A DNA stretch of 64,000 bases from Paralichthys olivaceus (taxonomy: Eukaryota > Chordata > Actinopteri > Pleuronectiformes > Paralichthyidae), in NCBI RefSeq assembly GCF_024713975.1, contig NC_091094.1, positions 13,687,001-13,751,000 on the forward strand, written 5' to 3'. The translations under genes and the position numbers were made by a program. This document shows positions 44,883 to 54,451 of the stretch, one piece after another. Numbering within the stretch: the stretch's first letter is position 1; every line of letters starts with the position of its first letter. The notes beneath the pieces were generated by a model. It saw only the letters and a program-made list of their open reading frames with translations, was not told the origin of the DNA and made no database searches.

Positions 44883-45050
44883 CCGAAACCTGGTAATCAC
44901 CTCTGCCCTCCGACCCTGACCAAGTCTTCTGCCTGTTGCTTATGTATTGCCTGCCACCTGATCTGCTGAGAGCTGTGAATAAAGACTGTTACCAACTGTC
45001 CATGCTTGTTGCATTTGCTGCATTTGGGTTCAAACCATACCCGTTACAGG
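44883..45050 (+). mobile_element. Retroelement-end-like fossil inserted beside gene B
   Basis: About 165 nt absent from copy A. It ends in gtgaataaagactgttacca and gcatttgctgcatttgggtt, wording typical of fish LTR or retroelement 3' ends. It has no genes. It lies immediately past the gene B stop and would interrupt any longer 3'UTR shared with gene A. Confidence 0.35.
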
Positions 45051-45066
45051 TGCACTGTTCCACCTT

Positions 45067-47475
45067 TTATTTTTTTCTCTTGAATATGGAAAAGATGTTT
45101 GCAAAAGAGGAGAGGAAGCCACGCTTTTTGCAAAGGCATTTTTTCAAAGAGGAGAGAATTGATTCCTTAAGTTCTGGATCCCTTAAAAGAAGGGCAAACA
45201 GCATGTTCTGAGGTTTCCACTTCTTACACAACTCCTTGAAAATGTCTTTGTCAAGGTCTTTGATCATTCGTGGATTAACAGTTAAGTTAATGTCTTTGAC
45301 CTCCGCCCATATTCCCTCCAGCAGTTGATGACTTGTGTTCTTTATGTCGACACCGGTCCTACTCAACTTGGCATTATCATAGATTTTTGTGATGAGCTGG
45401 TCCACAAGAACACTGACATACATTTTATGTCTTTCTGCTGCCAACAACTTCTCTGGTGATATTGACTGATTTGGTGAGTTCTTCCCCCCACTGTTGACCA
45501 ATGATGGTGTTGACTGATTCGATGAGTTCTTCCCCCCGCTGCTGACCAAGGATGGTGTTGACTGATTCGATGAGTTCTTCCCCCCGCTGCTGACCAATGA
45601 TGGTGTTGACTGATTCGATGAGTTCTTCCCCCCACTGCAGACCAATGATGGAGTTGACTGATTCGATGAGTTCTTCTCCCCGCTGCAGGCCAATAATGGT
45701 GTTGACTGATTCGATGAGTTCTTCTCCCCGCTGCAGACCAATGATGGTGTTGACTGATTCTTTGTTTTCTCCTCATTGCTGGTGATCTCTGATGATATTG
45801 ACTGCCTCTGTGTGTCCTCCTCAATGCTGCTGATCTCTGATGATGTTGACTGATTCTTTGTTTTCTCCTCATTGCTGGTGATCTCTGATGATATTGACTG
45901 CCTCGGTGTGTCCTCCTCAATGCTGCTGATCTCTGATGATGTTGACTGATTCTTTGTTTTCTCCTCATTGCTGGTGATCTCTGATGATATTGACTGCCTC
46001 GGTGTGTCCTCCTCAATGCTGCTGATCTCTGATGATGTTGACTGATTCTTTGTTTTCTCCTCATTGCTGGTGATCTCTGATGATATTGACTGCCTCGGTG
46101 TGTCCTCCTCAATGCTGCTGATCTCTGATGATGTTTCTATTGAGTCAATGGCATTTAAAGCCTCTGTCACCCTGTCTGTGTGGCTGTTAACCTGGTTATT
46201 CAGCCACCAGCTTATCAAGGACAGGAAACAAAACACTCTGGTCTGTATGTCTGCATACATGCCCTTATTTGCCTTAGGAACAGCCACTGGACTTGAACTG
46301 AGTTCTGCATTCTTTCCAGGTATGATGTGCACATAGATGAGATCAGAAAGCTGTTTTGTGAATGCAAGAACCTTTTCAGATGTAGGCTTTTTCAGTGTTT
46401 GGAAAGCATAACTTTCATTTCCACCTCCCTGCTTGTCCTGCTTCAGAAGCACAGCATCAATACTATCTATCAGTGAGGTTATTGCCAGCCCGCTTTTGAA
46501 TTCAGTCTCCTTCCTGAATTTCTTTGCGACCTGTGTCAGTATTTGGAGCGTCCCTGCTGATGCAAAAGTCTTTATGAAAAGCCTATTGATTGTCCGCATT
46601 CCTTTACAGATTGAGGAGCTTGGCTCTTGAGATTCCCTCCCCTTTTTGCTTTCCTTAAGGATTGACTCAATAATTTCATCTAAAGCCTCATAAATCTCTG
46701 GAGAAATCAAAGCATTGAGCTTAAGACTCTCATTGAACTCATTAAAGAACGTTGTGATGTCAGTCAAACTATTGTTGATTGTTTCCTGGATAATCCTCTT
46801 TACACTTTCTACACTACTGGTTGGTGAACCCTCTGAGGAAATTCTCAACTTGGAACTGATTTGTGACGATTGGGAGCTTGAAGAGGTCCTAGCCATCTGA
46901 ACAGAATGGTCTGTAGTGCTCTGCTCTTCTGAGGAAATGGAATGACTTTGCCTGGGAGATTGACTCTTGAACAAGCGTGTGATCTCTTTGTCTGCCTTTA
47001 ACGTCTTGCAGGCATAACAGATCATCTTCTGGAGTTTACTGGGATTAATGGTGCGGGATGGTATAGTCTTCCCAGACCTCACAGAGGTTGAGCTTGCAGA
47101 CAAGATGGAGTTGACAGTCTTCGTCACCTCCTCTACAACCAGCTCTGTGAGTTGATCCAAACTCTTAGAACATTTTGTGTTGCCTGGTGAAAAACCGTTA
47201 TTGACAGTGTCGCCCAGAATGGACCGAACCCTTTCCTGAGACACAGGTACGTGGGTACCTCGCTTCGAAATGGCATTGGAAACGGTCATCATTAAGTTCA
47301 GCAGAAGATCTGCCAACAGTATTGTTGTAGCTTCATCCGGTTTGCTGGACTTCAACAGCCGCCACTGCTCCGCAGTGATCTTCATAAAAAAGGAATTGAA
47401 GTATGGGCGGACAGTCTCAGCATTTATGGCTGATTGGCTACCAGATTGGACAGTCAGTGTCTGAGTTGTCTCCAT
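45067..47475 (-). CDS. Unknown intronless Ser-rich repeat protein, copy B
   Basis: A single 802-codon open frame, paralogous to the gene at 38338-40353. The non-repeat parts align end to end with few gaps (for example two extra residues giving VRSGKTIPSRT). The repeat array has 14 units of 16 residues (46131-45460) instead of six: four pairs of SSEISSIEEDTPRQSI plus SSEITSNEEKTKNQST, then six units of the PSLVxSGxKNSxNQS type, one of them PLLACSGEKNSSNQS. The extra eight units account for 128 of the 131 additional residues. The C-terminus ends CLCKKRGFLSSFANIFSIFK, then RKK. The TATA box, 5' flank and stop/poly(A) overlap match copy A. No known domain recognised; function unknown. Confidence 0.75.
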   Translation of the reverse strand: METTQTLTVQSGSQSAINAETVRPYFNSFFMKITAEQWRLLKSSKPDEATTILLADLLLNLMMTVSNAISKRGTHVPVSQERVRSILGDTVNNGFSPGNTKCSKSLDQLTELVVEEVTKTVNSILSASSTSVRSGKTIPSRTINPSKLQKMICYACKTLKADKEITRLFKSQSPRQSHSISSEEQSTTDHSVQMARTSSSSQSSQISSKLRISSEGSPTSSVESVKRIIQETINNSLTDITTFFNEFNESLKLNALISPEIYEALDEIIESILKESKKGRESQEPSSSICKGMRTINRLFIKTFASAGTLQILTQVAKKFRKETEFKSGLAITSLIDSIDAVLLKQDKQGGGNESYAFQTLKKPTSEKVLAFTKQLSDLIYVHIIPGKNAELSSSPVAVPKANKGMYADIQTRVFCFLSLISWWLNNQVNSHTDRVTEALNAIDSIETSSEISSIEEDTPRQSISSEITSNEEKTKNQSTSSEISSIEEDTPRQSISSEITSNEEKTKNQSTSSEISSIEEDTPRQSISSEITSNEEKTKNQSTSSEISSIEEDTQRQSISSEITSNEEKTKNQSTPSLVCSGEKNSSNQSTPLLACSGEKNSSNQSTPSLVCSGGKNSSNQSTPSLVSSGGKNSSNQSTPSLVSSGGKNSSNQSTPSLVNSGGKNSPNQSISPEKLLAAERHKMYVSVLVDQLITKIYDNAKLSRTGVDIKNTSHQLLEGIWAEVKDINLTVNPRMIKDLDKDIFKELCKKWKPQNMLFALLLRDPELKESILSSLKKCLCKKRGFLSSFANIFSIFKRKK
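45460..46131 (-). repeat. 48-bp coding tandem repeat, 14 units
   Basis: Fourteen 48-nt units in gene B, arranged as four 96-nt pairs followed by six 48-nt units of a second type. Some adjacent units are identical in sequence, pointing to recent slippage or unequal exchange. All frames of this strand stay open because the unit is a multiple of three. Confidence 0.9.
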
Positions 47476-47584
47476 TGCAACTGTTGTATCAATATGTGTA
47501 TGCCAAAAATGGTTTTCTTTGGGCTGTTCACACTGAGTTTTCCAAAGTGTCTTGTGAAGAATCTTTTGTTTTTGCCAAATGGCT

Positions 47585-47594
47585 GGTTTATAAA
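47585..47594 (-). promoter_or_regulatory. TATA box of gene B
   Basis: TTTATAAACC on the minus strand, in the same place relative to the ATG as in gene A. Confidence 0.5.
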
Positions 47595-48131
47595 GACTGA
47601 TTCTTCACTTCCTTTTTGTTTTTGACTAAAGGATGATTTAAAAGGATTAAAGCATTATAGGTAATTAAGGCAAAGAAATCAAAGAGAGGAGGTTAAAGGA
47701 ATTGAATGATCAAAGGAAACTGCAAATGAGAAGCAGCCCCACCCCTCAACTGTGCCTGTAATATAGGCAGATGAAAGGTAATCACTCATTGAACTTAGCC
47801 TGGTATTAGGCTTTGGTTTCACAGACAATATCTGTGCTTGCTCCATCCACTCGGATTAACCTGGTATTGCAGTAACTCAAGGAACTGTGCAACAACTCAG
47901 TAGATGGTGGTAATGCACCTTGATGTTGGTTGCCACTCGCTAATAAACCAAACAAAGAAGAAGAAAGAAGAACTATATCTATTCCTAAAAGTTTTACTTG
48001 ATACAAACACATAATTACTATCATATTACAGGAATTATATGTGATGTAAAAGATCACTTATTTTTAAACAGTGAAAGAAATGGAGCAAACCCTGCAAGGT
48101 AGTTCAGGCAGCCAACTCGAGCTGTGCTGCT

Positions 48132-48428
48132 CACATCATGTGACATACCTCATTCTCCACAATCATCTATTATACACACCCACCTTATTGGGCGGCCTAT
48201 TTCGGCAGAGAGAAATTTCCCATCAACCCCTTTGCTTGCAATGCTGCTGCAGTATCACTACCAGTTGCTTCAGCCCCTCCACCACACCAGCATCCACCTG
48301 TACCACAGCAATACCGATGTAGCAGCGGGGCAAGCAAAGGGAGTAATGGGAAATTTTCTCTGCTTAAATAGACAGCTGGTTGTGTATTATAGATGATTGT
48401 GGAGAATGAAGTATGTCACATGATGTAT
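48132..48428. mobile_element. Fold-back (long inverted repeat) element, copy B
   Basis: Longer and cleaner than copy A: the left arm also keeps ggcagagagaaatttcccat, which pairs with atgggaaattttctctgc in the right arm. The arms are about 105-120 nt each. A tatataaag follows at about 48446. Confidence 0.75.
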
Positions 48429-48429
48429 G

Positions 48430-49690
48430 AGTAGCCCATAGACTGTATATAAAGAGTGGCTTGCACTATGCTAGGGTTATGGCACCCTGATTGCTGGGCA
48501 GTGCTGGTCTGCTGCTTATAACCGGGTAAGCGGCCACACCACGCCCCTGTGGAGTGTTATACCTCGGGGCGCATTCCCATACATACAGCACGGCAGGTGG
48601 CAGGCTTTACTGATGGACGGGTCGTCCCGCTGGGAGCTCTGCTGGGGTTGGGTTTGTGTCCACAGCGTTGTGCCATTTGGTGCAACACTCTCGCCCTTCT
48701 GCGCATAGGAAAAGGCTGCAGTCAAGTGTGTGGCTTGTCTCTCGCCAACACTCCCTGGAATAGTTCTGCTGTTTTGGCTCTGTGGGTTCTGTTGGGATCA
48801 GGTTGCTCTGCCATACGCTGGTCTGGTGCTGGCTGGTCACTTTATTCATGGCATCTCCACCCGTGTTGATCGGCTGGTGGTGTAACCTTGGGCAGGCAAC
48901 GTCTGACGCCACTATTTTTAACCATTGATATATATTTATTTAGTTAATTTGGTTTGGTTTCATTTCTATGAATTGTAGGGTTTATTCTGGTTTGTATTTT
49001 TGTTATTTTGTAGTTAATTTGTGGATTACTTGTTTTTCTTTCTTTGAGTGTGGTTATTTTATTTTCTATCATTGGTCCTGAGTGTGTGCATGTGTGTGGA
49101 TGAATGTATTTTAATAAGTGACCATTGTTGTTTCTTTTTGGCTATCAGTTTACATTTTATGCACTCATGGCATGATTTTAACTTTTCTTTTTGTGTTGGA
49201 CAGGTGCTGTAGTCCCCAAGCAGCAGCCCAACTCCCTGGTGGTGGTGTTCTTCACGATTCCCTTTTTGAGTTGGTGTGCAGTGTCACGGCTGTGGCCCCC
49301 TCCCCATTTTGCTTCCCTGCTGCTGTGGTAAGCCCCAGCCCTGTCCTTCCTCCCTTTTGATCCCTATGCCTGAGTGCCATTGTATCCTGTCCCGCCTGAT
49401 ATCCTGATAGCCAGCGTATTGTTTATTTTTGTATTGTTAAGTGTTCATTTCATTCGTGTTTAATAAAATGTATTTTTTATATGGAATGCTCTCTGCCCCT
49501 GTGGATAATTGAACATGTGTGATCCTTAAACTTTTCCCTCTCTAATTTCCTGGGGGTGAAACTCCCCCAGGTGGCGTTGTTGCAACCAACCACAACCCAG
49601 TCTGCCCGATTCATCACATGATTGAAGCAGCGCAGCTCGAATTGGCTGCATGAACTAGCTCGCAAGCGTCGCTCCAACCACGACAGAAAA
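48430..49690 (+). mobile_element. LTR-retroelement-type fossil sequence (copy B side)
   Basis: Counterpart of 41290-41831 with an extra inner stretch of about 500 nt. No intact gene. The last 70 nt (49610-49680), read in reverse, resemble the sequence just left of the fold-back elements (gcagccaaytcgagctgygc), so related termini face each other across the block. Family assignment is tentative, and the element is broken. Confidence 0.35.
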
Positions 49691-49863
49691 CTTTGAAGTG
49701 TGAATAATATTCACATCTGGCCAGACAACCAAAATAAAAAATAAATAAGACAAAACACAAGAAAAAACACTTAAAAAAAAAACACATAATCAACCCTCTA
49801 GGAATTCTACAAAATAACATTAACATTACATACCTGATACAAATTGTGCTAGAGCAGGATGCA

Positions 49864-50490
49864 TCAATCTCTCATGTCCATCAGTCGGGCAAGGAATGGG
49901 CCCCAAACTCTAACCAATAGTTCTTCTCTTCCATCCACTCTATAAGTCACCTGCTCATAGCTTGCCATTGTATTTACTACCTCTATCCATTCCAGGTGTA
50001 TGAAGTAGAACACTTCCAGTGGTGTAGGGTTATCCTGCACCCTGTTTACAAAGCTAAACAGCAATCTCTGGCATTTTGTCAACATTGTCCGGTAGTAATC
50101 CTCAAAGAAATATTGTAGATTTTTGATTAAATGTTTTCCAAACAACAGGGAAGGTATTATTTTATCCCACATGCTGTCTTTTTTAACACAATCATATAAC
50201 ATGTGCACCAGAGTTCCCTCCTTTCTATTACATCTCCAACATGTATCGCTGCTGATGTCTAAGTTTAAGTCTGGCTAATTTAGAGGGAGACCAATATTTA
50301 GTGACAAAACACAAAGAGTTTTTTTTTACAGTTATCTTCTGGGATCTCCTGATCCAGGTCCCTTTCCCAACATATTTTAAGGCCCTCCAACTTTGGAAAT
50401 TGTGTATGTCTAAAATAATCATTGCTGCTCGCTTATTTTTGTGCTCCATCTTAAGTGAGAGATCATGAAATCCAGTTGTACCTTGCAAAA
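49864..50490 (-). mobile_element. LINE (L1/Tx1-like) ORF2 C-terminal fragment
   Basis: Minus-strand translation gives LRHQQRYMLEM in one frame. One frame step later it gives DISSDTCWRCNRKEGTLVHM, then LYDCVKKDSMWDKIIP and VWGPFLARLM. The CWRC...H.L.DC pattern followed by W is the zinc-knuckle-like end of L1-clade ORF2 proteins. It is 5'-truncated with at least one frameshift between the two pieces, so inactive. Confidence 0.7.
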
Positions 50491-50499
50491 TGTATTTAT

Positions 50500-51140
50500 T
50501 TGAAAATAATGCCTAATTTGAAAACATCTCCAGAATGCAGAATTACTCAAACGCTATATTTAAAAAAAAATATTGACATAAGAACTGAATCTAACATCTC
50601 CCATCACATCACCTAAATCACCCTAATCCATTCATGAGTTGCCGTGATGAAATTCACACAATCAGCAAAGAGTTTTCCTAATTTAATTTAACTGTAATGT
50701 TATAATTTTCAAGTGATTTCTTCGGTGGCTACCCCATTTATACAGTATTTTGTGGTTGTGTTTTGTATTCATAATAATTGAAGGGTTTTACATTCTATTG
50801 GCCAGGTATTCAGTATCCTAAGCTTCCACATTCAGATCTAAAGATGGAAAAGTAATTCCACAAATACAAAACCTAATGCAAGAATAACTATTTACATTAT
50901 ATTTATCCACCATTTGTTCACTTTAACCTTCTGTTCATTGATTTGAATTAATATCGATCTTAAAGCTGAAAAAAATTCGAAAATATAACTGAAAACGATT
51001 TTTTGCATTTCTCTTAAAAGATTTACAGCTTGAGAGATTTGTTTTTAGCACCTCGTGGGTTTTTCACTAATGGCTGTCAGGCTTTCTGAACACAAAAATA
51101 AATAAAGAGGAATTATGTTGATGGTTGTATTTGATTTGAA
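50500..51140. other. AT-rich spacer
   Basis: No gene, splice pattern or strong repeat recognised. Confidence 0.4.
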
Positions 51141-51930
51141 GCAGAGATAAGTGTGATCATATGACGTGACGGCAGCGGGACACCATCTCAAACAGACGGG
51201 ACACAGACTGACTGCAGGCTGGTGCTGAGCTGAAAGCCCCTCCCCGGAAAAAGCATGTCGTAGGAGCTTTGAGATCGAGGCAGCGCTGCCTGACAACAGC
51301 TTTTGGACGCGGCTTATTCCTGGTGTCAGAGTCCGCTCAGAGGGATGGAGGGACGGCACCGGATCGCCGATCACACAGGTGACTCGAGGTGAGATGCGTC
51401 AGAGTAAACACCAGACAGGGAAGTGGGTGTTTCTGCGGCGAAGGCGACATTAAACGCAACACGATGCGTCGCTGTGTAAAGCGGTTTATATTCACACTGT
51501 TGTTTCCACAGTCTCAGTATTTAGCTCATATGATGCGTGCACCCCCCTCCTGTTGCGTGGTGTAGATGCTGCGCAGTTTAACGCTCAAACACCCTCCTCC
51601 CCGCTGCTGCTCCTCCTGCTGCTCCTCTGCTCCTCCAACTCCTGACAGACTTTTGAAAACTTGGGCGTGTCCTTTTTCAAAGCGTTGGTGTGCGTGTGAT
51701 CAGGTCAAGAGGATGCTAGTGATGAATTCAAAGCCGTTTTCGGACATTATTCTCTGGACGGGCTGTATTTGAGGATGCAAATACAGTGAGAGCCTCCGGA
51801 CTTTCTGCTGAGTTTCTTCAGACATTCCCCATCGTAAAAACTCCGCAGAAACTCCGGAAGCTGATGTGAGAACACAGTAGGAGATCCTCTGCAGGATTCA
51901 CTGCCAGTAAGTTGTTGGTGAAGAATCTAA
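51140..51930 (+). promoter_or_regulatory. GC/CpG-richer block, possible upstream promoter or 5' exon
   Basis: Higher CpG density than its surroundings. It contains ATG at 51345 (MEGRHRIADHT, then a donor-like acag|gtgact) and a donor-like gcca|gtaagt at about 51907. It could be a distal crocc promoter with a non-coding exon, or a separate non-coding transcript. No conserved protein is seen. Confidence 0.3.
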
Positions 51931-52770
51931 ACACCTGACAGACACTAAAATAAAAAGCAACAACAACAATACAATTATCTAAGGATAAATGTCGGAAGAT
52001 GATCTGGAGTTCAGTGCTTGTCTAAATGCTGCTATGCACACATGTCATGTTGGTAACAAACAAATAACTGCTGATGAAGAAGTTAATGATCAATGGCTGG
52101 AGATCTCGCTTAATATTTGGCGGTTTCTTTATTGGTTTGCCTGTAGGGCTGCACAATTTAAAAAAATAGCACAATGTTCATGAGAGGAGCCCCTCTCTTT
52201 CTCTGGTCCCCTTCGCTGACAAAAAGTGTCCTTGGAACTGAGCTCAATGTTTTGGAGGGCAAGGCATTGGCAGTAGTTCTCGTTAGCTGTTTTCAGACAT
52301 GACCTTTAGGTAAAACCTGGTGAATTGGCTGCAGAGTTTACACGTAGTCTGCGTTTCACACATGCACAACACAGCGGGAGTGTTGCTGATGTCGTCACAT
52401 GCTCCTTTGGCGTGGTGTGTGACGCCGCTTTGAGTCGAATTTGAATGTTGGGGCTTACAGACACACACACTGCTTACTGGTATTGAGATAATGTATATTA
52501 TGATTTTACTCAATATCTGTGGCGCCCCCAGTTGGTCTGTTGGTGTATATATGGCTGGCATCGATGCAAATGTTCATATCAGTCAATAATCAGGATAAAT
52601 ATCATGATAATTATTTTTTTTGAGCTCATGAGTGCAGGTTGTGATTTTAAACTTTTCTCATTGAACAAGAGAATGAGAAAATATTTGTCTTACCTTCTCA
52701 CTGATGAAAATTGTGTTACATTCGATCATTTTGATAGCTTTTAATGGCTGGGCTCTGGGAGGCAGGGGTA

Positions 52771-53224
52771 TTAAAGGTGCAGTGTGTTGAATTTAGTGAC
52801 ATCTACAGGTGATGTTGAATGTTTCAGCTGAACACCCCTCACCTCACCCTCCCCTTCCAAACACGAAAGAGAACCTGTGGTAGCAAATTAGATAGATAGA
52901 TGGATAGATAGACTTTCTTCATCCAACACTGGTGAAATTTAGGCATTACAGCAGCAGAAGGGCATTAAGATAGAAAAAAATAAAATTCCAAAGGTGTTTA
53001 GTTTGTCCAGTCTGGGCTACTGTAAAACAACATGGTGGCCTCCATAGAGAGGACCTGCTCCCAATTTAAATATAATTTATTTAAATATAAAGAGCCCATT
53101 CTAGACAAAGAAAAACAATTCATACAATGAAGATGAAACACACTAGGGAAAACATCACTAGGATTATTTTATAATTCAATTTCTGCCAAAATCTCAGCTA
53201 AATCATACACACTGAACCTTTAAA
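52771..53224. mobile_element. MITE with TTAAAGG..CAGTGTGTA termini (copy 5), interrupted
   Basis: Left end ttaaaggtgcagtgtgttga, right end tacacactgaacctttaa: good inverted termini. The body matches copies 3 and 4. It is split at gaacctgtggtagc by an insertion at about 52885-52990. Confidence 0.7.
52885..52990 (+). repeat. LINE-tail-like insertion (GATA repeat) inside the MITE
   Basis: agatagatagatggatagat followed by actttcttcatcc, resembling the inverted simple-repeat tail of fish LINEs (gatagatactttattgatcc type). It interrupts the MITE, so it is younger. Confidence 0.5.
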
Positions 53225-53802
53225 GTGTACTTGCATCTTGTGTTTGCTACACAGCAATGGTGAGTGGTCAGAGGCTCCGCTTGTGAACAGGCAAGGCTGG
53301 CAACTACTTGAGGGGGCCCCTGAGGGCTGAAAAACTTAAGCAGTGTCTCATTAAGTGGCCAGGGACTAGAGCAGAAATGATGTAGGTGTTTATTTGCATA
53401 TAGGGCAGGGAAGTGAGATCAGATCATGAGACGCATTCGGGGCCACATGTTAATACCCGGTGTGAATTCACGCACTCAGAGCTGTCCATACAAAAACTAC
53501 ATGTTAATACCAGGTGTGTACAGGGCCATTCTCAAAGTTTTTATTGAAAATGAAAGTTAAGAAAAATAGGAGAAGTTATCCATCTGGAAGTGAAAAAAGA
53601 AAGAGAAAACAAGATGGTGAGGAAAAAGGAAAGCAAGACAGTAGTAGGTCAAGCAGATAACAGTATAACTGAATGCTGTCATTAGCATTGACTAATGGGA
53701 GAGACACTTGAATTTAAGTCATTATGTTATTTATGTTGTACATATTTGTATTGTGCCATGTGAACACTGGCTCTTCATGTCTTTGTTTTTAAATTTACTT
53801 AT

Positions 53803-53982
53803 GTAAAGGTCCAGTGTGTAAGATTTAGGTGAACGGGATTTATTGGCAGAAATTTAGAATAATTCTCATGATGTTTTCACTAGTTTGTTTCATCTAAATT
53901 GTATGAATTGTAGTTTTCTTTACCCCAGAAAAGACTCTTTATATTTAAATACTTTATATTTACATCGACACTGAACCTTTAA
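53803..53982. mobile_element. MITE with TAAAGG..CAGTGTGTA termini (copy 6, short)
   Basis: Left end gtaaaggtccagtgtgtaag, right end cgacactgaacctttaag. Only about 180 nt; an internally shortened member. Confidence 0.6.
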
Positions 53983-54451
53983 GTGACATTTTTTAAATTA
54001 AAAACATCTTTACACATCCTTCCCTTTGATGTAAAATTCTTCATAACACATTGTTAAAGAATGCTGTTTGAGGGGCCCCTTGGGATTTCTTGCTTGGGGC
54101 CCCAATAGACTCTAGATTCGCCACTGTGGAGCGTGTTGCTTCGTGCAGTGAGAGTGTGGAGGAGGTGGAGGAGCGGAGGTGGAGGAGCTGTGCATCTTAA
54201 AACCCACTAATCCTGCTGACTGCCGTCCTCAATCTGTGCCTGCTCGAGCCGGAGCAGGACGCGCACACTCTCCGCTTCTCTGCGACTGCAAACAGCAACA
54301 AAACAACCACACTGCGGTTGTTCAAAGTTTTTTTCCCTCTGATTTGAATCGATCTCATCGGGACGTGAAAGACGATCGCTGAACTCTTGAAGAGGTCGCG
54401 CTGAGTTAATCCGATTCCCCCGAGGGATCTGAAATATCTGCTGGGACCGCG

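Larger units (their letters stand above)
43577..49606. repeat. Segmental duplication block S2, copy B
   Basis: Direct-orientation copy of 36776-41831. Differences from copy A: about 230 nt missing in the LINE fragment (near 43792), about 165 nt extra at 44883-45050, a longer coding repeat array in gene B, and about 500 nt extra at roughly 48580-49085. The join to the necap2 duplicate lies at 43577-43578 with a one- or two-base aa overlap. Confidence 0.9.

Noticed and set aside
45460-46131. CRISPR-like appearance of regularly spaced repeats
   Set aside because: Units are contiguous 48-nt coding tandem repeats without unique spacers, in a vertebrate genome.
51045-51374. 109-residue minus-strand frame
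   Set aside because: No family features; the block looks regulatory rather than coding.
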